This document shows positions 1 to 8,370 of a stretch of 33,308 nucleotides of DNA, piece after piece. Position numbers and translations under genes: made by a program. Numbering within the stretch: the stretch's first letter is position 1; each line of letters starts with the position of its first letter. The notes beneath the pieces were generated by a model that was given only the letters and a program-made list of their open reading frames with translations, was not told the DNA's origin and did not search any database. Source of the DNA: Deltaproteobacteria bacterium (GTDB lineage Bacteria > Desulfobacterota > Desulfovibrionia > Desulfovibrionales > Desulfovibrionaceae); NCBI GenBank assembly GCA_031275645.1, contig JAISOL010000051.1, forward strand, positions 1 through 33,308. The letters run 5' to 3'.

Positions 1-195
1 TTGTCCGTTTCCCGCCGGAAAAGGACAGACTTTCGCGCCCACATTTTCATGCCGACACCTGGAACGGGTAATTCAGCCTCGGTAACGCCAAAATTAGCGA
101 TAATCACACATAAAGATGCAATTACCCAATCGCGATAAAAAAAGCAAGCAGAGTACAAAGAAAGTGTTTCCATGACTGATAAGGGAATAGAGAAG
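1..195. other. Window-edge stretch with no recognisable gene
   Basis: I see no convincing gene here. A minus-strand frame starting at an ATG at 173-171 stays open to the window edge (about 57 codons, hydrophobic near the start), but it has no ribosome binding site and no motif I recognise. Positions 3-27 form a small hairpin. Because an IS end lies at 196-234 and points left, this stretch may be the inside of a mobile element or debris next to it. Confidence 0.3.
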
Positions 196-234
196 CTAAA
201 ATTTTTCTAAAAAATCAAGAACAGAATGACCCTG
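196..234 (-). repeat. ISAs1-type terminal sequence, inverted copy of the right-edge IS end
   Basis: Read on the minus strand, this 39-base block begins CAGGGTCATTCTGTTCTT and continues into an AT-rich run. It matches 32799-32837 at 37 of 39 positions, in the opposite orientation. The right-hand copy lies just before an ISAs1-type transposase start, so this one is read as the end of a related element extending to the left. The inner sequences beyond the 39 bases do not match, so it could be the opposite end of the same kind of element or a solo end. Confidence 0.6.
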
Positions 235-240
235 ATTCCA

Positions 241-273
241 CCTTGACGCCAGGCGAAGCCGGGCATACCTTTC
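241..273 (+). repeat. REP-like repeat, copy 1
   Basis: The core reads TTGACGCCAGGCGAAGCCGGG followed by CATACCTTT. It has the same layout as copies near 3008, 25918 and (inverted) 31283: TTGAC, a short GC hairpin with a three-base loop, then ATAC and a T-rich run. The copy begins 6-7 bases from the IS end at 234 and lies just upstream of the MarR gene. Confidence 0.6.
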
Positions 274-310
274 TGAGAAAGTGAAAATTCCCAGCCTCCG
301 GGCAAAATAA

Positions 311-745
311 ATGGCCGAACCCGACAAAATTTTCGCAAAGCCCTGTTATTGCACTTCTTTGCGTAAAACCGCGCGAGCGGTGACCAAATTTTACGACGCC
401 GCCCTGGAGGAGAGCGGCATCCGCGTCACCCAATACGCCCTGCTCAGCCATCTGAGCCGTCTGGGGCCGGTCTCCATGCGCGAGCTCTCCGAGTCCGTAA
501 ACCTCGAAAGAACCACCCTGCTCCGCAACCTGCATCCGCTCGCCCGGCATGGTCTGGTGCGCGTGGAATCCGGCCCTTCGTCCAGAGCGCACCGCATTTC
601 CCTCACGGAAGAGGGCGCGGCTGAACTCGAATCAACGCGCCCCCATTGGGAAAAAGCGCAAAATAAAATTCATCTGGCTCTCGACGCGGAAGAAAGAGAA
701 CTTCTGAACCGGCTCCTGCAAAAACTGCGGAACATTGTCGCCTGA
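311..745 (+). CDS. MarR-family transcriptional regulator
   Basis: The 144-residue protein has the size and layout of a MarR dimeric winged-helix repressor. An N-terminal helix region (residues 10-45) begins with a Cys-x-Cys pair (C12, C14) followed by SLRKTARAVTKFYD. A winged helix-turn-helix spans about residues 52-102, with the recognition segment LERTTLLRNLHPLARHGLV and a wing ending RISLTEEG. A C-terminal dimerisation helix follows. MarR proteins usually repress a neighbouring gene and release DNA on binding a small aromatic ligand or after cysteine oxidation; which applies here is not visible. The gene stands alone: upstream are a REP-like repeat and an IS end, downstream a TnpB relic, so its target may lie outside the window. 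No clear Shine-Dalgarno precedes the ATG. The family call is firm and the ligand is unknown. Confidence 0.88.
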   Translation: MAEPDKIFAKPCYCTSLRKTARAVTKFYDAALEESGIRVTQYALLSHLSRLGPVSMRELSESVNLERTTLLRNLHPLARHGLVRVESGPSSRAHRISLTEEGAAELESTRPHWEKAQNKIHLALDAEERELLNRLLQKLRNIVA

Positions 746-841
746 AATTCCTCATCGGGCAATTCATGCGCTGCCTATTTCGGCCAGATCATGTGCTCGC
801 GACACCTTAGCTGAAATTTCTTGCCTTTTGCCTTTTCCTGT

Positions 842-1076
842 CGCATACTGTCTCCCGCGGCTGGGCAAGCCGTGTCAGCCTGTGGAGAGGCGGTGAGACC
901 TGGGGGAACAGCCGGTTGGCTCGTAGGCGTAAAATTCCCCACTGTGGGAATTTGAAAGCGAAAACCAAGCTCTGTTCCTCCAGGGCGGTCTCGTTGAAGC
1001 AGGAACCCGCCTATGGCGCGTCCGCAAGGACGCTTCCGATAGGAATCCCCTCACTTTAGGAAGGGGAGGATGTCAA
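842..1076 (+). mobile_element. IS200/IS605-type relic: TnpB C-terminus, omega-RNA region and right end
   Basis: Two frames carry pieces typical of a TnpB C-terminus. One gives GQAVSACGEAVRPG (863-904), ending at a TGA at 953-955. The other gives TKL...SLKQEPAYGASARTLP...IPSL and ends at a TAG at 1057-1059. Joining them needs a frameshift near 950, and the catalytic RuvC body of TnpB is absent. The 3' part has right-end features of these elements: a perfect GCGTCC-GCAA-GGACGC hairpin (1018-1033), a weak CCCCT/AGGGG subterminal hairpin (1048-1065), and a TCAA (1073-1076) where such elements usually end. In the family this stretch doubles as the omega-RNA scaffold. It is a relic; whether any RNA is still made cannot be seen. 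The rest of the 746-1382 gap holds GC-rich small hairpins (about 1085-1175) and the leuA leader. Confidence 0.65.
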
Positions 1077-1267
1077 TGACAGTTGAGAGGCCGGAAGGCC
1101 CTTTTCGGGCAGTCCGCGTCCGGGGCGCGTTTTAGCGGCGGCAAACGCCGCCTGCGCCTTGCGGCGGGCTGCCGGCACAAAGAAAGCCGGGATCGTGAAA
1201 TGCCTGTTTTCGCCCCTGTTTGCAATTTCTTCATCTCCCACCGGGGAACCTTTATTTCTTTTGTTCC

Positions 1268-1296
1268 TTCCCTGTCGCTAAGCTTCCGACTATAAA
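1268..1296 (+). promoter_or_regulatory. Possible leuA promoter
   Basis: TATAAA at 1291-1296 would make a good -10 box. The element 17 bases upstream (TTCCCT, 1268-1273) is a poor -35, so only the -10 is persuasive. The start codon of leuA is about 87 bases downstream. No leucine-rich leader peptide with an attenuator was recognised in between. Confidence 0.3.
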
Positions 1297-1382
1297 AAGC
1301 GCGCCGTCTTTTTTTCGTTGTCTTGCGCGCTGCTCCGGCAGCGTTTTTCGTTTTCAGAATTTCAACACTTGAGGAGTATGAC

Positions 1383-2918
1383 ATGTGCGATCGCCTGATT
1401 ATATTCGATACCACCCTGCGCGACGGCGAACAATCGCCGGGCGCGACCATGAACCTGCAGGAAAAAATCAGCATGGCCCGGCAACTGGAAACTCTGGGCG
1501 TGGATGTGCTGGAGGCCGGCTTTACGGCCTCCAGCCCCGGCGACTTCGAATCGGTGCGGCAAATAGCCGGAGTGCTCAAAAAAACACAGGTAGCCAGCCT
1601 GGCCCGCTGCAACCGCGAAGACGTGGACACGGCCTGGGCGGCCATAAAGGGAGCGCTCCACCCGCGCCTGCACCTCTTTCTGGCCACCTCTCCCCTGCAT
1701 ATGCGGCACAAGCTCTGCAAGACGCCGGAAGAAGTGCTGGAAAGCGTCGACCTGAACATCCGGCACGCGGCCGCGCTCTGTCCGAACGTGGAGTTTTCCG
1801 CCGAGGACGCCAGCCGCTCGGACCCGGATTTTCTGGTGCGGGTGTTCGACACGGCCATAAAGGCCGGAGCTTCCACCCTGAATATTCCGGATACGGTGGG
1901 TTACGCCCAGCCAGGGGAATTCGCCGAATTCGTGCGCTATATCATTGAGCGCACCCCCAGGGAGAGAGAGGTCGTCTTCAGCGTGCATTGCCACAATGAT
2001 CTGGGTCTGGCCGTGGCCAACTCCCTCGCCGCCGTCCGGGCCGGAGCCAGACAGGTGGAAGGCACCATCTCCGGCATCGGGGAACGGGCCGGCAACGCCT
2101 CCCTGGAAGAAATCACCATGGCTCTGCGGGTACGCGCTGATTACTACGGCTGCCTCCCCGGGGTGGTCACCGAACAGATTTATCCCACCTGCCGCATGCT
2201 CTCGCGCATCATAGGCCAGCCCATACCCCTGAACAAGCCCATCTGCGGCGACAACGCCTTTGCCCACGAAGCCGGCATCCACCAGGACGGGGTAATGAAA
2301 AAACGCGAGACTTATGAAATCATGAGCGCCGAATCCGTGGGCCGCAGCAGTAACCTCATTATTCTGGGCAAGCATTCCGGGCGCAACGCCCTGCGCCGTA
2401 AGCTGGAAACCCTGGGCTACGAGCTGGAGGAAAAGGAGGTGGATCTTGTTTTTGAGGGCGTGAAATATCTGGCGGACCGCAAGGAGGAAATTTTTGACGA
2501 GGATATTGAAGCCCTGGTACTGGAAAAAGTCTACCGGGTGCCGGATCGCTACCGCCTGATAAGCCTGAGCGTACAGAGCAGCGATGCCGCCATACCCCCC
2601 ACGGCCGCCGTGGTTCTGGAGGCCCGGGGAGAGGAGCGCCGCCAGGTAAGCTTTGGCGACGGCCCCATTGACGCCACTTTCCAGTCCATCTGCCAGGTGA
2701 CCGGGCGCAGGCCCAAGCTGGAAAAATACCAGGTCAACGCCATAACCGAAGGCACGGACGCCCAGGGCGAGGTAACCGTGCGCATCAGCGAAAACTCGGT
2801 CAGCGCGGTGGGGCGGGGAGCGCATGTGGATATTCTCCGGGCCAGCGCCCTGGCCTTTGTCAACGCCCTGAACCGCCTGGCCAAAAAAGAGGAGGAAGGC
2901 GGCGGACAAACCTGGTGA
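1383..2918 (+). CDS. leuA: 2-isopropylmalate synthase
   Basis: LeuA condenses acetyl-CoA with 2-oxoisovalerate to 2-isopropylmalate, the first committed step of leucine synthesis, in the cytoplasm. The 511-residue protein has the HMGL-like TIM barrel from the start: DTTLRDGEQSPG at residues 9-20, metal-binding HCHNDLGLA in the middle, and GIGERAGNASLEE shortly after. The barrel is followed by the NAFAHEAGIHQDGV linker block and, from about residue 390, a leucine-binding regulatory domain, so feedback inhibition by leucine is expected. The ATG at 1383 is chosen because GAGGAG lies 7 bases upstream and the family begins at this point; an open frame extends further upstream to 1323 but looks like leader. 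No other leu genes are nearby. Related homocitrate or citramalate synthases are alternatives, but the length and regulatory domain favour LeuA. Confidence 0.93.
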   Translation: MCDRLIIFDTTLRDGEQSPGATMNLQEKISMARQLETLGVDVLEAGFTASSPGDFESVRQIAGVLKKTQVASLARCNREDVDTAWAAIKGALHPRLHLFLATSPLHMRHKLCKTPEEVLESVDLNIRHAAALCPNVEFSAEDASRSDPDFLVRVFDTAIKAGASTLNIPDTVGYAQPGEFAEFVRYIIERTPREREVVFSVHCHNDLGLAVANSLAAVRAGARQVEGTISGIGERAGNASLEEITMALRVRADYYGCLPGVVTEQIYPTCRMLSRIIGQPIPLNKPICGDNAFAHEAGIHQDGVMKKRETYEIMSAESVGRSSNLIILGKHSGRNALRRKLETLGYELEEKEVDLVFEGVKYLADRKEEIFDEDIEALVLEKVYRVPDRYRLISLSVQSSDAAIPPTAAVVLEARGEERRQVSFGDGPIDATFQSICQVTGRRPKLEKYQVNAITEGTDAQGEVTVRISENSVSAVGRGAHVDILRASALAFVNALNRLAKKEEEGGGQTW

Positions 2919-2923
2919 TCGCG

Positions 2924-3113
2924 GCCGGCTCCTCTCCGCGCGAAAAACGGGCGCGAGCGGAAGCTCCGCGGAAATTCAGGGCGCCCTGAGCAAGAGGAGA
3001 TTCCCGCTTGACTCCCGGTGAAGCCGGGCATACCTTTTGCCTTGGCCGGCGTTTAAATCCATCAGCCCGGCTCCATCCGCCGGCTGACGCCGGCCCGGCG
3101 GAGAGGAGCCGGC
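2924..3113. repeat. 190-bp structured intergenic element with 16-bp terminal inverted repeats
   Basis: A 16-base sequence at 2924-2939 (GCCGGCTCCTCTCCGC) is repeated as its perfect reverse complement at 3098-3113. Between them are further palindromic pieces and REP-like copy 2. The element fills most of the gap between leuA and hisH. It could fold as one long hairpin in the transcript, act as a terminator or processing site, or be a small non-autonomous insertion. I cannot separate these by eye. Confidence 0.55.
2992..3038 (+). repeat. REP-like repeat, copy 2
   Basis: This is the same unit as at 241, 25918 and 31283: AGGAGATTCCCGCTTGACT, then CCCGGTGAAGCCGGG, then CATACCTTTT. The upstream GGAGATT part is shared with copies 3 and 4. 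It sits inside the 190-bp inverted-repeat element between leuA and hisH. Confidence 0.6.
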
Positions 3114-3137
3114 TCAGACAAAGAGGCGAAGGAAAGC

Positions 3138-3779
3138 ATGCTGGCGATTCTTGATTATGAGGCGGGCAACCAGACCAGTGTGCGCCGGGCTTTGGATTTC
3201 ATGGGCATCCCATCCAGGGTGACGGCTGATCCCCAGGTCATAGCCCGGGCTCTGGGTCTGATTTTTCCGGGAGTGGGGGCGGCCGGGCAGGCCATGCGGC
3301 ATCTGCGCCTGACCGGGCTGGATCGCCTCATCGCGGATTGGGTGCGCCAGGGGCGCCCGCTGCTAGGCATCTGCGTGGGCTGCCAGATCCTTCTGGAACA
3401 CAGCGAGGAAAACGACACGGAAACCCTGGGGATAATCCCCGGCCGCACCAGACGCTTCTCCCCGGATTTACTTGACGAGGACGAAAGGAAAATTTCCATC
3501 CCGCACATGGGCTGGAACTCTCTGCGCCGCCTCCGCCCGAGTCCTCTTTTCGCGGGCATAGCTCCGGAGGCGGAGTTTTATTTTGTGCACAGTTATTATG
3601 TGGAGCCGGCGCCGGAGTATATCCTGGCCACCACTCTCTACGGGCTGGAATTCTGTTCGGTGCTGGGCCGCGACGGGCTGTGGGCCGCGCAATTTCACAT
3701 GGAAAAGAGCGGCCCGGCCGGCCTGGCCATGCTGCGCAATTTTTACGATTATTGCCTGGGAGCCGCCGATGCTGAGTAA
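3138..3779 (+). CDS. hisH: Imidazole glycerol phosphate synthase, glutamine amidotransferase subunit
   Basis: HisH hydrolyses glutamine and channels ammonia to HisF, which makes imidazole glycerol phosphate and AICAR in histidine synthesis. The 213-residue protein is a class I glutamine amidotransferase of normal family length. It has [11 protein letters not shown] near residue 43 (the HisH oxyanion region), nucleophile C79 in LLGICVGCQ, and the His/Glu pair H187 and E189 in AAQFHMEKS. The ATG at 3138 follows a GAAGG site. The gene overlaps hisF by 11 bases, the usual arrangement for subunits made in equal amounts. The other his genes are not in this window. Some HisH/HisF pairs serve amidation in surface sugar synthesis, but both subunits here are canonical, so histidine synthesis is the better reading. 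Confidence 0.94.
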   Translation: MLAILDYEAGNQTSVRRALDFMGIPSRVTADPQVIARALGLIFPGVGAAGQAMRHLRLTGLDRLIADWVRQGRPLLGICVGCQILLEHSEENDTETLGIIPGRTRRFSPDLLDEDERKISIPHMGWNSLRRLRPSPLFAGIAPEAEFYFVHSYYVEPAPEYILATTLYGLEFCSVLGRDGLWAAQFHMEKSGPAGLAMLRNFYDYCLGAADAE

Positions 3780-4542
3780 ACGGATCATTCCCTGCCTGGA
3801 CGTGCGGGACGGAAGGCTGACCAAGGGCGTGAAATTCGCGGGCAACGCGGATATAGGCGATCCGGTGGAGGCCGCCAGGCGTTATTACGCCGAAGGGGCC
3901 GACGAAATAGTTTTTTACGACATCACCGCTTCGCACGAAAAACGGGGCATTTTTCTGGAAGTGGTGGAAAAGGTGGCCTCCAGCATCGCCATCCCCTTCA
4001 GCGTGGGCGGAGGAGTCTCCGGCGTCCGGGAGATGCGGGCCGTGCTCAATGCCGGGGCGGAAAAAGTCTCGGTGAATTCGGCGGCGGTCAGAGACCCGCG
4101 CATCATTGCCGAAGGCGCGCTGGCCTTCGGTTCCCAGGCCGTGGTTCTGGGCATGGATGTGCAGGCCGTGCCTCCGGACGATTCCGTGCCTTCGGGCTAT
4201 GAAATAGTCATTGAGGGAGGAAGGCGCCGCACCGGACTCGACGCCCTGGCCTGGGCCAGGGAGGCTGTGGCTCTGGGGGCCGGCGAAATCTGCGTAAATT
4301 CCATCGACGCCGACGGCACCAAAGAAGGCTACGAGCTAACCCTTACGCGCCTGGTGGCCGAGGCCGTGCCTGTGCCCGTGATCGCCTCGGGGGGGGCCGG
4401 AAGCCCGCGGCACATGCTGGAGGCTCTGACCCGGGGCCGCGCTTCCGCCGCCCTGATCGCCTCCATCGTGCATTACGGCGAGTACTCCATACCCCAGCTT
4501 AAAGCCTGGCTGCGCGAACATGGCTGCAAGGTGCGCCTGTAA
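3769..4542 (+). CDS. hisF: Imidazole glycerol phosphate synthase, cyclase subunit
   Basis: HisF is the (beta/alpha)8-barrel partner of HisH and closes the imidazole ring of PRFAR using the ammonia delivered by HisH. The 257-residue protein starts [16 protein letters not shown], with catalytic Asp at D11, and carries the second catalytic Asp at D130 in VVLGMDVQA. The phosphate-binding loops FSVGGGV (near 78-83) and VIASGGAG are both present, as is [12 protein letters not shown], which distinguishes HisF from HisA. The start at 3769 lies inside the end of hisH (11-base overlap), indicating coupled translation. The longer upstream open frame is a shadow of hisH. The convergent der gene ends 46 bases downstream. 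Confidence 0.95.
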   Translation: MLSKRIIPCLDVRDGRLTKGVKFAGNADIGDPVEAARRYYAEGADEIVFYDITASHEKRGIFLEVVEKVASSIAIPFSVGGGVSGVREMRAVLNAGAEKVSVNSAAVRDPRIIAEGALAFGSQAVVLGMDVQAVPPDDSVPSGYEIVIEGGRRRTGLDALAWAREAVALGAGEICVNSIDADGTKEGYELTLTRLVAEAVPVPVIASGGAGSPRHMLEALTRGRASAALIASIVHYGEYSIPQLKAWLREHGCKVRL

Positions 4543-4587
4543 AGCCGGGAAACTCTCCCGCAAAAAACGGCTGTCCGACTCGGGCGC

Positions 4588-6114
4588 TTATTTGCCTGGT
4601 AAAACAGCCCCAGCCGCTGACGGAGTCCGCGTGGAGCGCGCCGGCGGGGAGGGTTCGGCGCTCGAAATGCTCCGCTTTGAAAGCGCTTCTTTTTCCCGGC
4701 CGCGGAATTTCAGGCGCACAGGAGCGTGCCGTATTCCCAGAAGAAGGCGCAGAGCGCGTTCCAGATAGCGCCTGTAGGGCCGGGTAACCCTTTCGGCGTC
4801 GCTCACAAAGAAAACAAAGGTGGGCGGGCTTGTTTCGGCCTGGGTCAGATAGTAGAATCTGGCCCGCCGGTTTTTGACCAGCGGAGGCTGACGCTTCTGC
4901 AAAAGTTCTTCCAGCAGGCGGTTAAGCCGGCCTGTGCCCGCGCGCGTAAGGTTTTCCCGCATAATGTCGCGGCCCAGGGGCAGGATTTTTTTGAGATTGC
5001 GCCGGTCATGCGCGGAAACCATGAGCAGGGGGACGTGCGGGCAGTAAGCCAGGGCCTCGCGGTAGCTTTTCTCCACAGCCTTGATCCGCCGGGGATCGAT
5101 GAGATCCGTCTTGTTCACCAACACCATGAAAGGGAGCCGGCGTTCATCCAGGAGTTCCAGCAGGCGCTTGTCCTGTTGGGTCAGCCCTTCCTGTCCGTCC
5201 AGCACCAGCAGGGTAATCTGGGCCTTGGTGCTGCTTTTGATGGAAGAATTCACGCTGAAACGCTCTAGGACGTTCTCCACCCTGGAAGGGCGGCGCACGC
5301 CGGCGCTGTCCACAAAGATATTGGTCACGCCTTCCAGTTTGACCGGCACATCCACGCTGTCTCTGGTCGTGCCGGCGACGGGGCTCACAAGCATGCGCTC
5401 CGCTCCCGCCAGAGCGTTCACCAGCGAAGATTTACCCACATTGGGGCGCCCCAGCAGGGCGAAATGCAGGGGTTCGTCCCCCTCCCCCTCCGAAAGAGGC
5501 GGGAGAGCCACGCCGGCGGCCGTTTCCAGCAAAGCGCGCATCTCTTCCAGCACAGCCCCCATATTGTAGCCGTGTTCGGCGGAGCAGGGCAGCGCCTTGA
5601 GGCCGAGGGCATGAAATTCCGCCAGGAGGTAATCCGCCCTTTCGGCGCCGTCCACCTTATTCGCCGCCACAAACAGGGGTTTGCCCGCGCGGCGCAGAAA
5701 ATCCGCCAGATAGGCGTCAAAGGAGGTCAGTCCCTCCCTGGCGTCCACCACCAGGCAAAGGGCGCCGGCTTCCTCCACGGCCGCTTTGGCCTGGGCCAGG
5801 ATGGCGGCTTCAAGGCCGCGCAGGCCGGCCGGACCTTCCACCGGAGAGGCATGGGCGTCCAGGGTGATGCCTCCGGTATCCACCACAATGAAAGGGGGGA
5901 ATCCGGGGCGGGCCACCACCCCCTCCATACGGTCGCGGGTCACGCCGGGCAGGTCGTGGGTAATGGCCCGCCGGCTGCGAATCAGGCGGTTGAACAGAGT
6001 GGATTTGCCCACGTTGGGGCGGCCCAGCAGGGCCAGCTTGGGCAGGCCCTCGCTCAGTTTCAACCTGAGATCGCCGGCTTTCGCTTCCGCCGCTTCCGCC
6101 TTGTCTTTTGGCAT
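4588..6114 (-). CDS. der: Ribosome biogenesis GTPase Der (EngA)
   Basis: Der is an essential double-GTPase that helps mature the 50S ribosomal subunit. The 508-residue protein has two tandem G domains. The first has GRPNVGKST at 31-39, VVDTGG at 78-82 and NKVD at 152-155. The second has GRPNVGKSS at 222-230, VDSAGVRR near 269-275 (Ser where DTAG is usual) and NKTD at 334-337. A KH-like domain follows (about 400-475) with RARFYYLTQAETSPPTFVFFV-type sequence that is diagnostic of Der. About 35 Ser/Pro-rich residues extend past the usual end. The protein starts with a short charged extension (about 23 residues) before the first G domain. The gene is last in a minus-strand run after xth and the FAD oxidoreductase, and converges with hisF. 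Confidence 0.95.
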   Translation of the reverse strand: MPKDKAEAAEAKAGDLRLKLSEGLPKLALLGRPNVGKSTLFNRLIRSRRAITHDLPGVTRDRMEGVVARPGFPPFIVVDTGGITLDAHASPVEGPAGLRGLEAAILAQAKAAVEEAGALCLVVDAREGLTSFDAYLADFLRRAGKPLFVAANKVDGAERADYLLAEFHALGLKALPCSAEHGYNMGAVLEEMRALLETAAGVALPPLSEGEGDEPLHFALLGRPNVGKSSLVNALAGAERMLVSPVAGTTRDSVDVPVKLEGVTNIFVDSAGVRRPSRVENVLERFSVNSSIKSSTKAQITLLVLDGQEGLTQQDKRLLELLDERRLPFMVLVNKTDLIDPRRIKAVEKSYREALAYCPHVPLLMVSAHDRRNLKKILPLGRDIMRENLTRAGTGRLNRLLEELLQKRQPPLVKNRRARFYYLTQAETSPPTFVFFVSDAERVTRPYRRYLERALRLLLGIRHAPVRLKFRGREKEALSKRSISSAEPSPPARSTRTPSAAGAVLPGK

Positions 6115-6123
6115 AAACCCTCC

Positions 6124-7518
6124 TCAGCCCAATTTTTCGCCTATTCTTTTGGCCGGAATCAGGCCCGTGGCCGCGGCGGCGACTATATTGCCCGAAACCC
6201 CGGGCCCGTCGCCGGCTACAAACAATCCGCGCAGCGGCGTTTCCAGGTGGCGATCCGTTTCTATCTGGGTGGAGAAGAATTTTATCTCCGGCGCGTAAAG
6301 CAAAGTTTCCTCATTGGCCACTCCGGGCACGACCTTGTTGAGCTGTTCCAGCCCATCCACCAGGTTGTGCACGACGCGCTCCGGCAGGGCCATGCTGATG
6401 TCTCCGGGAGTCACGTCCTGCAGGGTGGGCCTGATATAGCCCTTGCTGATGCGGTTCCAGGTGGAGCGCCGCCCGCGTTTGAGATCTCCGAAACGCTGCA
6501 GTATGGCTTTGCCGCCCCCGATGATGGAGGCCAGCCGGCCTATGGCTTCACCGTAGCCGTGGTTGTCCGAGACAGGATCCGTCAGCACCACCTTGGATAA
6601 AAAAGCGAAATTGCTGTTTTCGGACTTGGTGTTTTTAAAGGCATGGCCGTTCACGCAGGTGAATTTTTCGTAATTTTCGAGCGTGACAAAACCCTCCGGG
6701 TTGGTACAGAAGGTTCTGGTCTGATCGTCGTAATGGGCGGTCTGCACAAAAAAGGCCGGATCATAAATGACCCTGGTGGTGTCGGCCAGAATGTCCTTGT
6801 GCACCTCCACCCGCATCCCCACCTCCAGGCCGCGCTGGCTGACCTTCAATCCGAAGCGGGCGGCCAGTTCCCCCATCCACTCCGCGCCCGCTCTGCCTGG
6901 AGCCAGAATGACCGCTCTGCTTGTGATTTCCCCCTTGTCCGTGACTACCCCGGCCGCCTGTCCTTCCCGGACCAGAATATCCCGCGCCGGTTCGCCGGGG
7001 CGCAGAAGCAGCCCTTTTTCCTCCATAAAGGAGCACATGCCCTCAATGTAATCCGGCAGAAAGTCGCTGCCCAGATGTTTCTGCCGAATCAGCAAAAGGT
7101 CTATGCCGTGAATTTTGGCGCGCTTGCGCAATTCCTCGGCCGCCGCCTTATCCGGAGGATAACAGGGCCCGTCCATACCGAAAAAATTGAAGATGGTCTC
7201 GGTTTCGGCGATAAGCCCCAGAGCCTCCTCCAACGACATGAAGCGGGTGAGATCGCTCTTGCCCAGCTTGGGGATGAAATTGAGCTTGCCGTCGGAAAAA
7301 AGTCCGGCTCCGCCCAGACCGCATAAAATGTTGCAGGAAGGCTTGCAGCGCATACAGGAGCCGGTATTCGGCACGGGGCAATGGCGCGATTTCGCCCGCA
7401 GCCCCCTTTCCAGCAGGCAGACCTTGAGCGAAGTATGCAGGCACAGCCAGTAGGCCGAAAAGAGCCCCGCCGGGCCTCCGCCCACCACCACCACGTCAAA
7501 ATCCGGAGAGCGCGTCAT
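6124..7518 (-). CDS. FAD-dependent oxidoreductase (COG2509-like dehydrogenase)
   Basis: The protein (464 residues from the chosen ATG) opens with a Rossmann FAD-binding fold, DFDVVVVGGGPAGLFSAYW (GGGPAG at 13-18), and closes with GLFVAGDGPGVSGNIVAAAATG, the second FAD contact typical of this group. After the N-terminal fold comes a cysteine cluster, C55-x2-C58-x3-C62-x3-C66, leading into GLGGAGLFSDGKLN, a signature I associate with uncharacterised NAD(FAD)-utilising dehydrogenases. The substrate is unknown; the cysteines could bind an iron-sulphur cluster or form disulphides. I chose the ATG at 7518, which follows the xth stop codon (7522-7520) by one base, because family similarity begins there. 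An open frame reaches back to 7578 inside xth. der follows after 9 bases, so the three genes are probably one transcript. Confidence 0.82.
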   Translation of the reverse strand: MTRSPDFDVVVVGGGPAGLFSAYWLCLHTSLKVCLLERGLRAKSRHCPVPNTGSCMRCKPSCNILCGLGGAGLFSDGKLNFIPKLGKSDLTRFMSLEEALGLIAETETIFNFFGMDGPCYPPDKAAAEELRKRAKIHGIDLLLIRQKHLGSDFLPDYIEGMCSFMEEKGLLLRPGEPARDILVREGQAAGVVTDKGEITSRAVILAPGRAGAEWMGELAARFGLKVSQRGLEVGMRVEVHKDILADTTRVIYDPAFFVQTAHYDDQTRTFCTNPEGFVTLENYEKFTCVNGHAFKNTKSENSNFAFLSKVVLTDPVSDNHGYGEAIGRLASIIGGGKAILQRFGDLKRGRRSTWNRISKGYIRPTLQDVTPGDISMALPERVVHNLVDGLEQLNKVVPGVANEETLLYAPEIKFFSTQIETDRHLETPLRGLFVAGDGPGVSGNIVAAAATGLIPAKRIGEKLG

Positions 7519-7519
7519 T

Positions 7520-8284
7520 TCACACATCCAGCTCCAGGCCGACGGGGCAATGATCGGAACCTCCGACATCCGCCTCAATCCAGGCGTCTTTAACCCGGGG
7601 GGCGAGTTCGTCGGAGACGAAAAAATAGTCTATTCTCCAGCCTATGTTTCTTTCCCTGGCCTTCATCCGGTATGACCACCAGGAATAGGCGTCTTTCTTT
7701 TCCCCCTGGATCAGGCGGAAGGCGTCCACATATCCGGCGGCGACGAACTTGTCCATCCAGGCCCGTTCCACCGGCAGGAAGCCGGAGGTATTCCTGTTTT
7801 CCTCGGGACGGGCCAGATCAATGGGACGGTGGGCGGTGTTGAAATCGCCGCAGACCACCAGCGGTTTTTCCCGGCGCAGGCTTTGGGCGAAGTCCAGAAA
7901 GGCGTCGTAATAGCCCAGCTTGTAGTTCAGGCGTTCTTCTCCGCTCTGCCCGTTGGGAAAATAGACATTCAGATAATGAAATGGCTGAAATTCCAGGTGC
8001 AGGAGGCGCCCTTCCCCCTGCCAGGCGGCGGCCGGCAGCTCGCGGCCCACGGCCAGAGGCGCGGATCTGGAAAAAACCGCCACCCCGGAATATCCCTTGC
8101 GCACGGCGGAAAGCCAATAGGCGTTATAGCCGGCCGGCCGGCGGAGCGAGGGATCCACCTGGCTTTCTTCCGCCTTGGTTTCCTGCAGACCGACAAGGTC
8201 GGCCTCCGCCCGGCTGAACCACTGCCAGTCCGGTTTGGCGCTGAGAGAGCGAAATCCGTTTACATTCCAAGAATACAGACGCAT
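7520..8284 (-). CDS. xth: Exodeoxyribonuclease III (AP endonuclease)
   Basis: This is a DNA-repair enzyme of the exonuclease III family, which cuts at abasic sites and degrades 3' ends. The 254-residue protein has every family motif in order: SWNVNG at 5-10, LQETKA near 33-38 with the metal-binding Glu, a central GDFNTAH, WRIDYFFVS, and GSDHCPVGLEL at the C-terminus with the catalytic Asp-His pair. It is full length, with the start directly at the conserved MRLYSWNVNG. It is transcribed with the FAD oxidoreductase and der on the minus strand. The 86-base gap upstream (8285-8370) separates it from the membrane protein gene. Confidence 0.94.
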   Translation of the reverse strand: MRLYSWNVNGFRSLSAKPDWQWFSRAEADLVGLQETKAEESQVDPSLRRPAGYNAYWLSAVRKGYSGVAVFSRSAPLAVGRELPAAAWQGEGRLLHLEFQPFHYLNVYFPNGQSGEERLNYKLGYYDAFLDFAQSLRREKPLVVCGDFNTAHRPIDLARPEENRNTSGFLPVERAWMDKFVAAGYVDAFRLIQGEKKDAYSWWSYRMKARERNIGWRIDYFFVSDELAPRVKDAWIEADVGGSDHCPVGLELDV

Positions 8285-8370
8285 GGGCCCAGTCTATCCG
8301 GCCCAGGCCGGTTTGGCAAGCCGGGAGACGCCTGGCGCCAGCGAGCGCGAAATCCGGCACTGAAGCTGTT

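Noticed and set aside
1083-1295. A 70-codon ORF upstream of leuA ending in a Leu/Ser-rich stretch, as a possible leucine attenuator leader
   Set aside because: Leucine codons are few, not consecutive, and no alternative terminator/antiterminator pair precedes leuA.
1362-2909. 515-codon minus-strand ORF opposite leuA
   Set aside because: Antisense shadow caused by GC-rich codon use; the plus-strand leuA has all catalytic motifs.
3769-4542. HisH/HisF as amidation pair for surface sugar synthesis
   Set aside because: Both subunits keep canonical histidine-pathway motifs, and no sugar-modification partner genes are adjacent.
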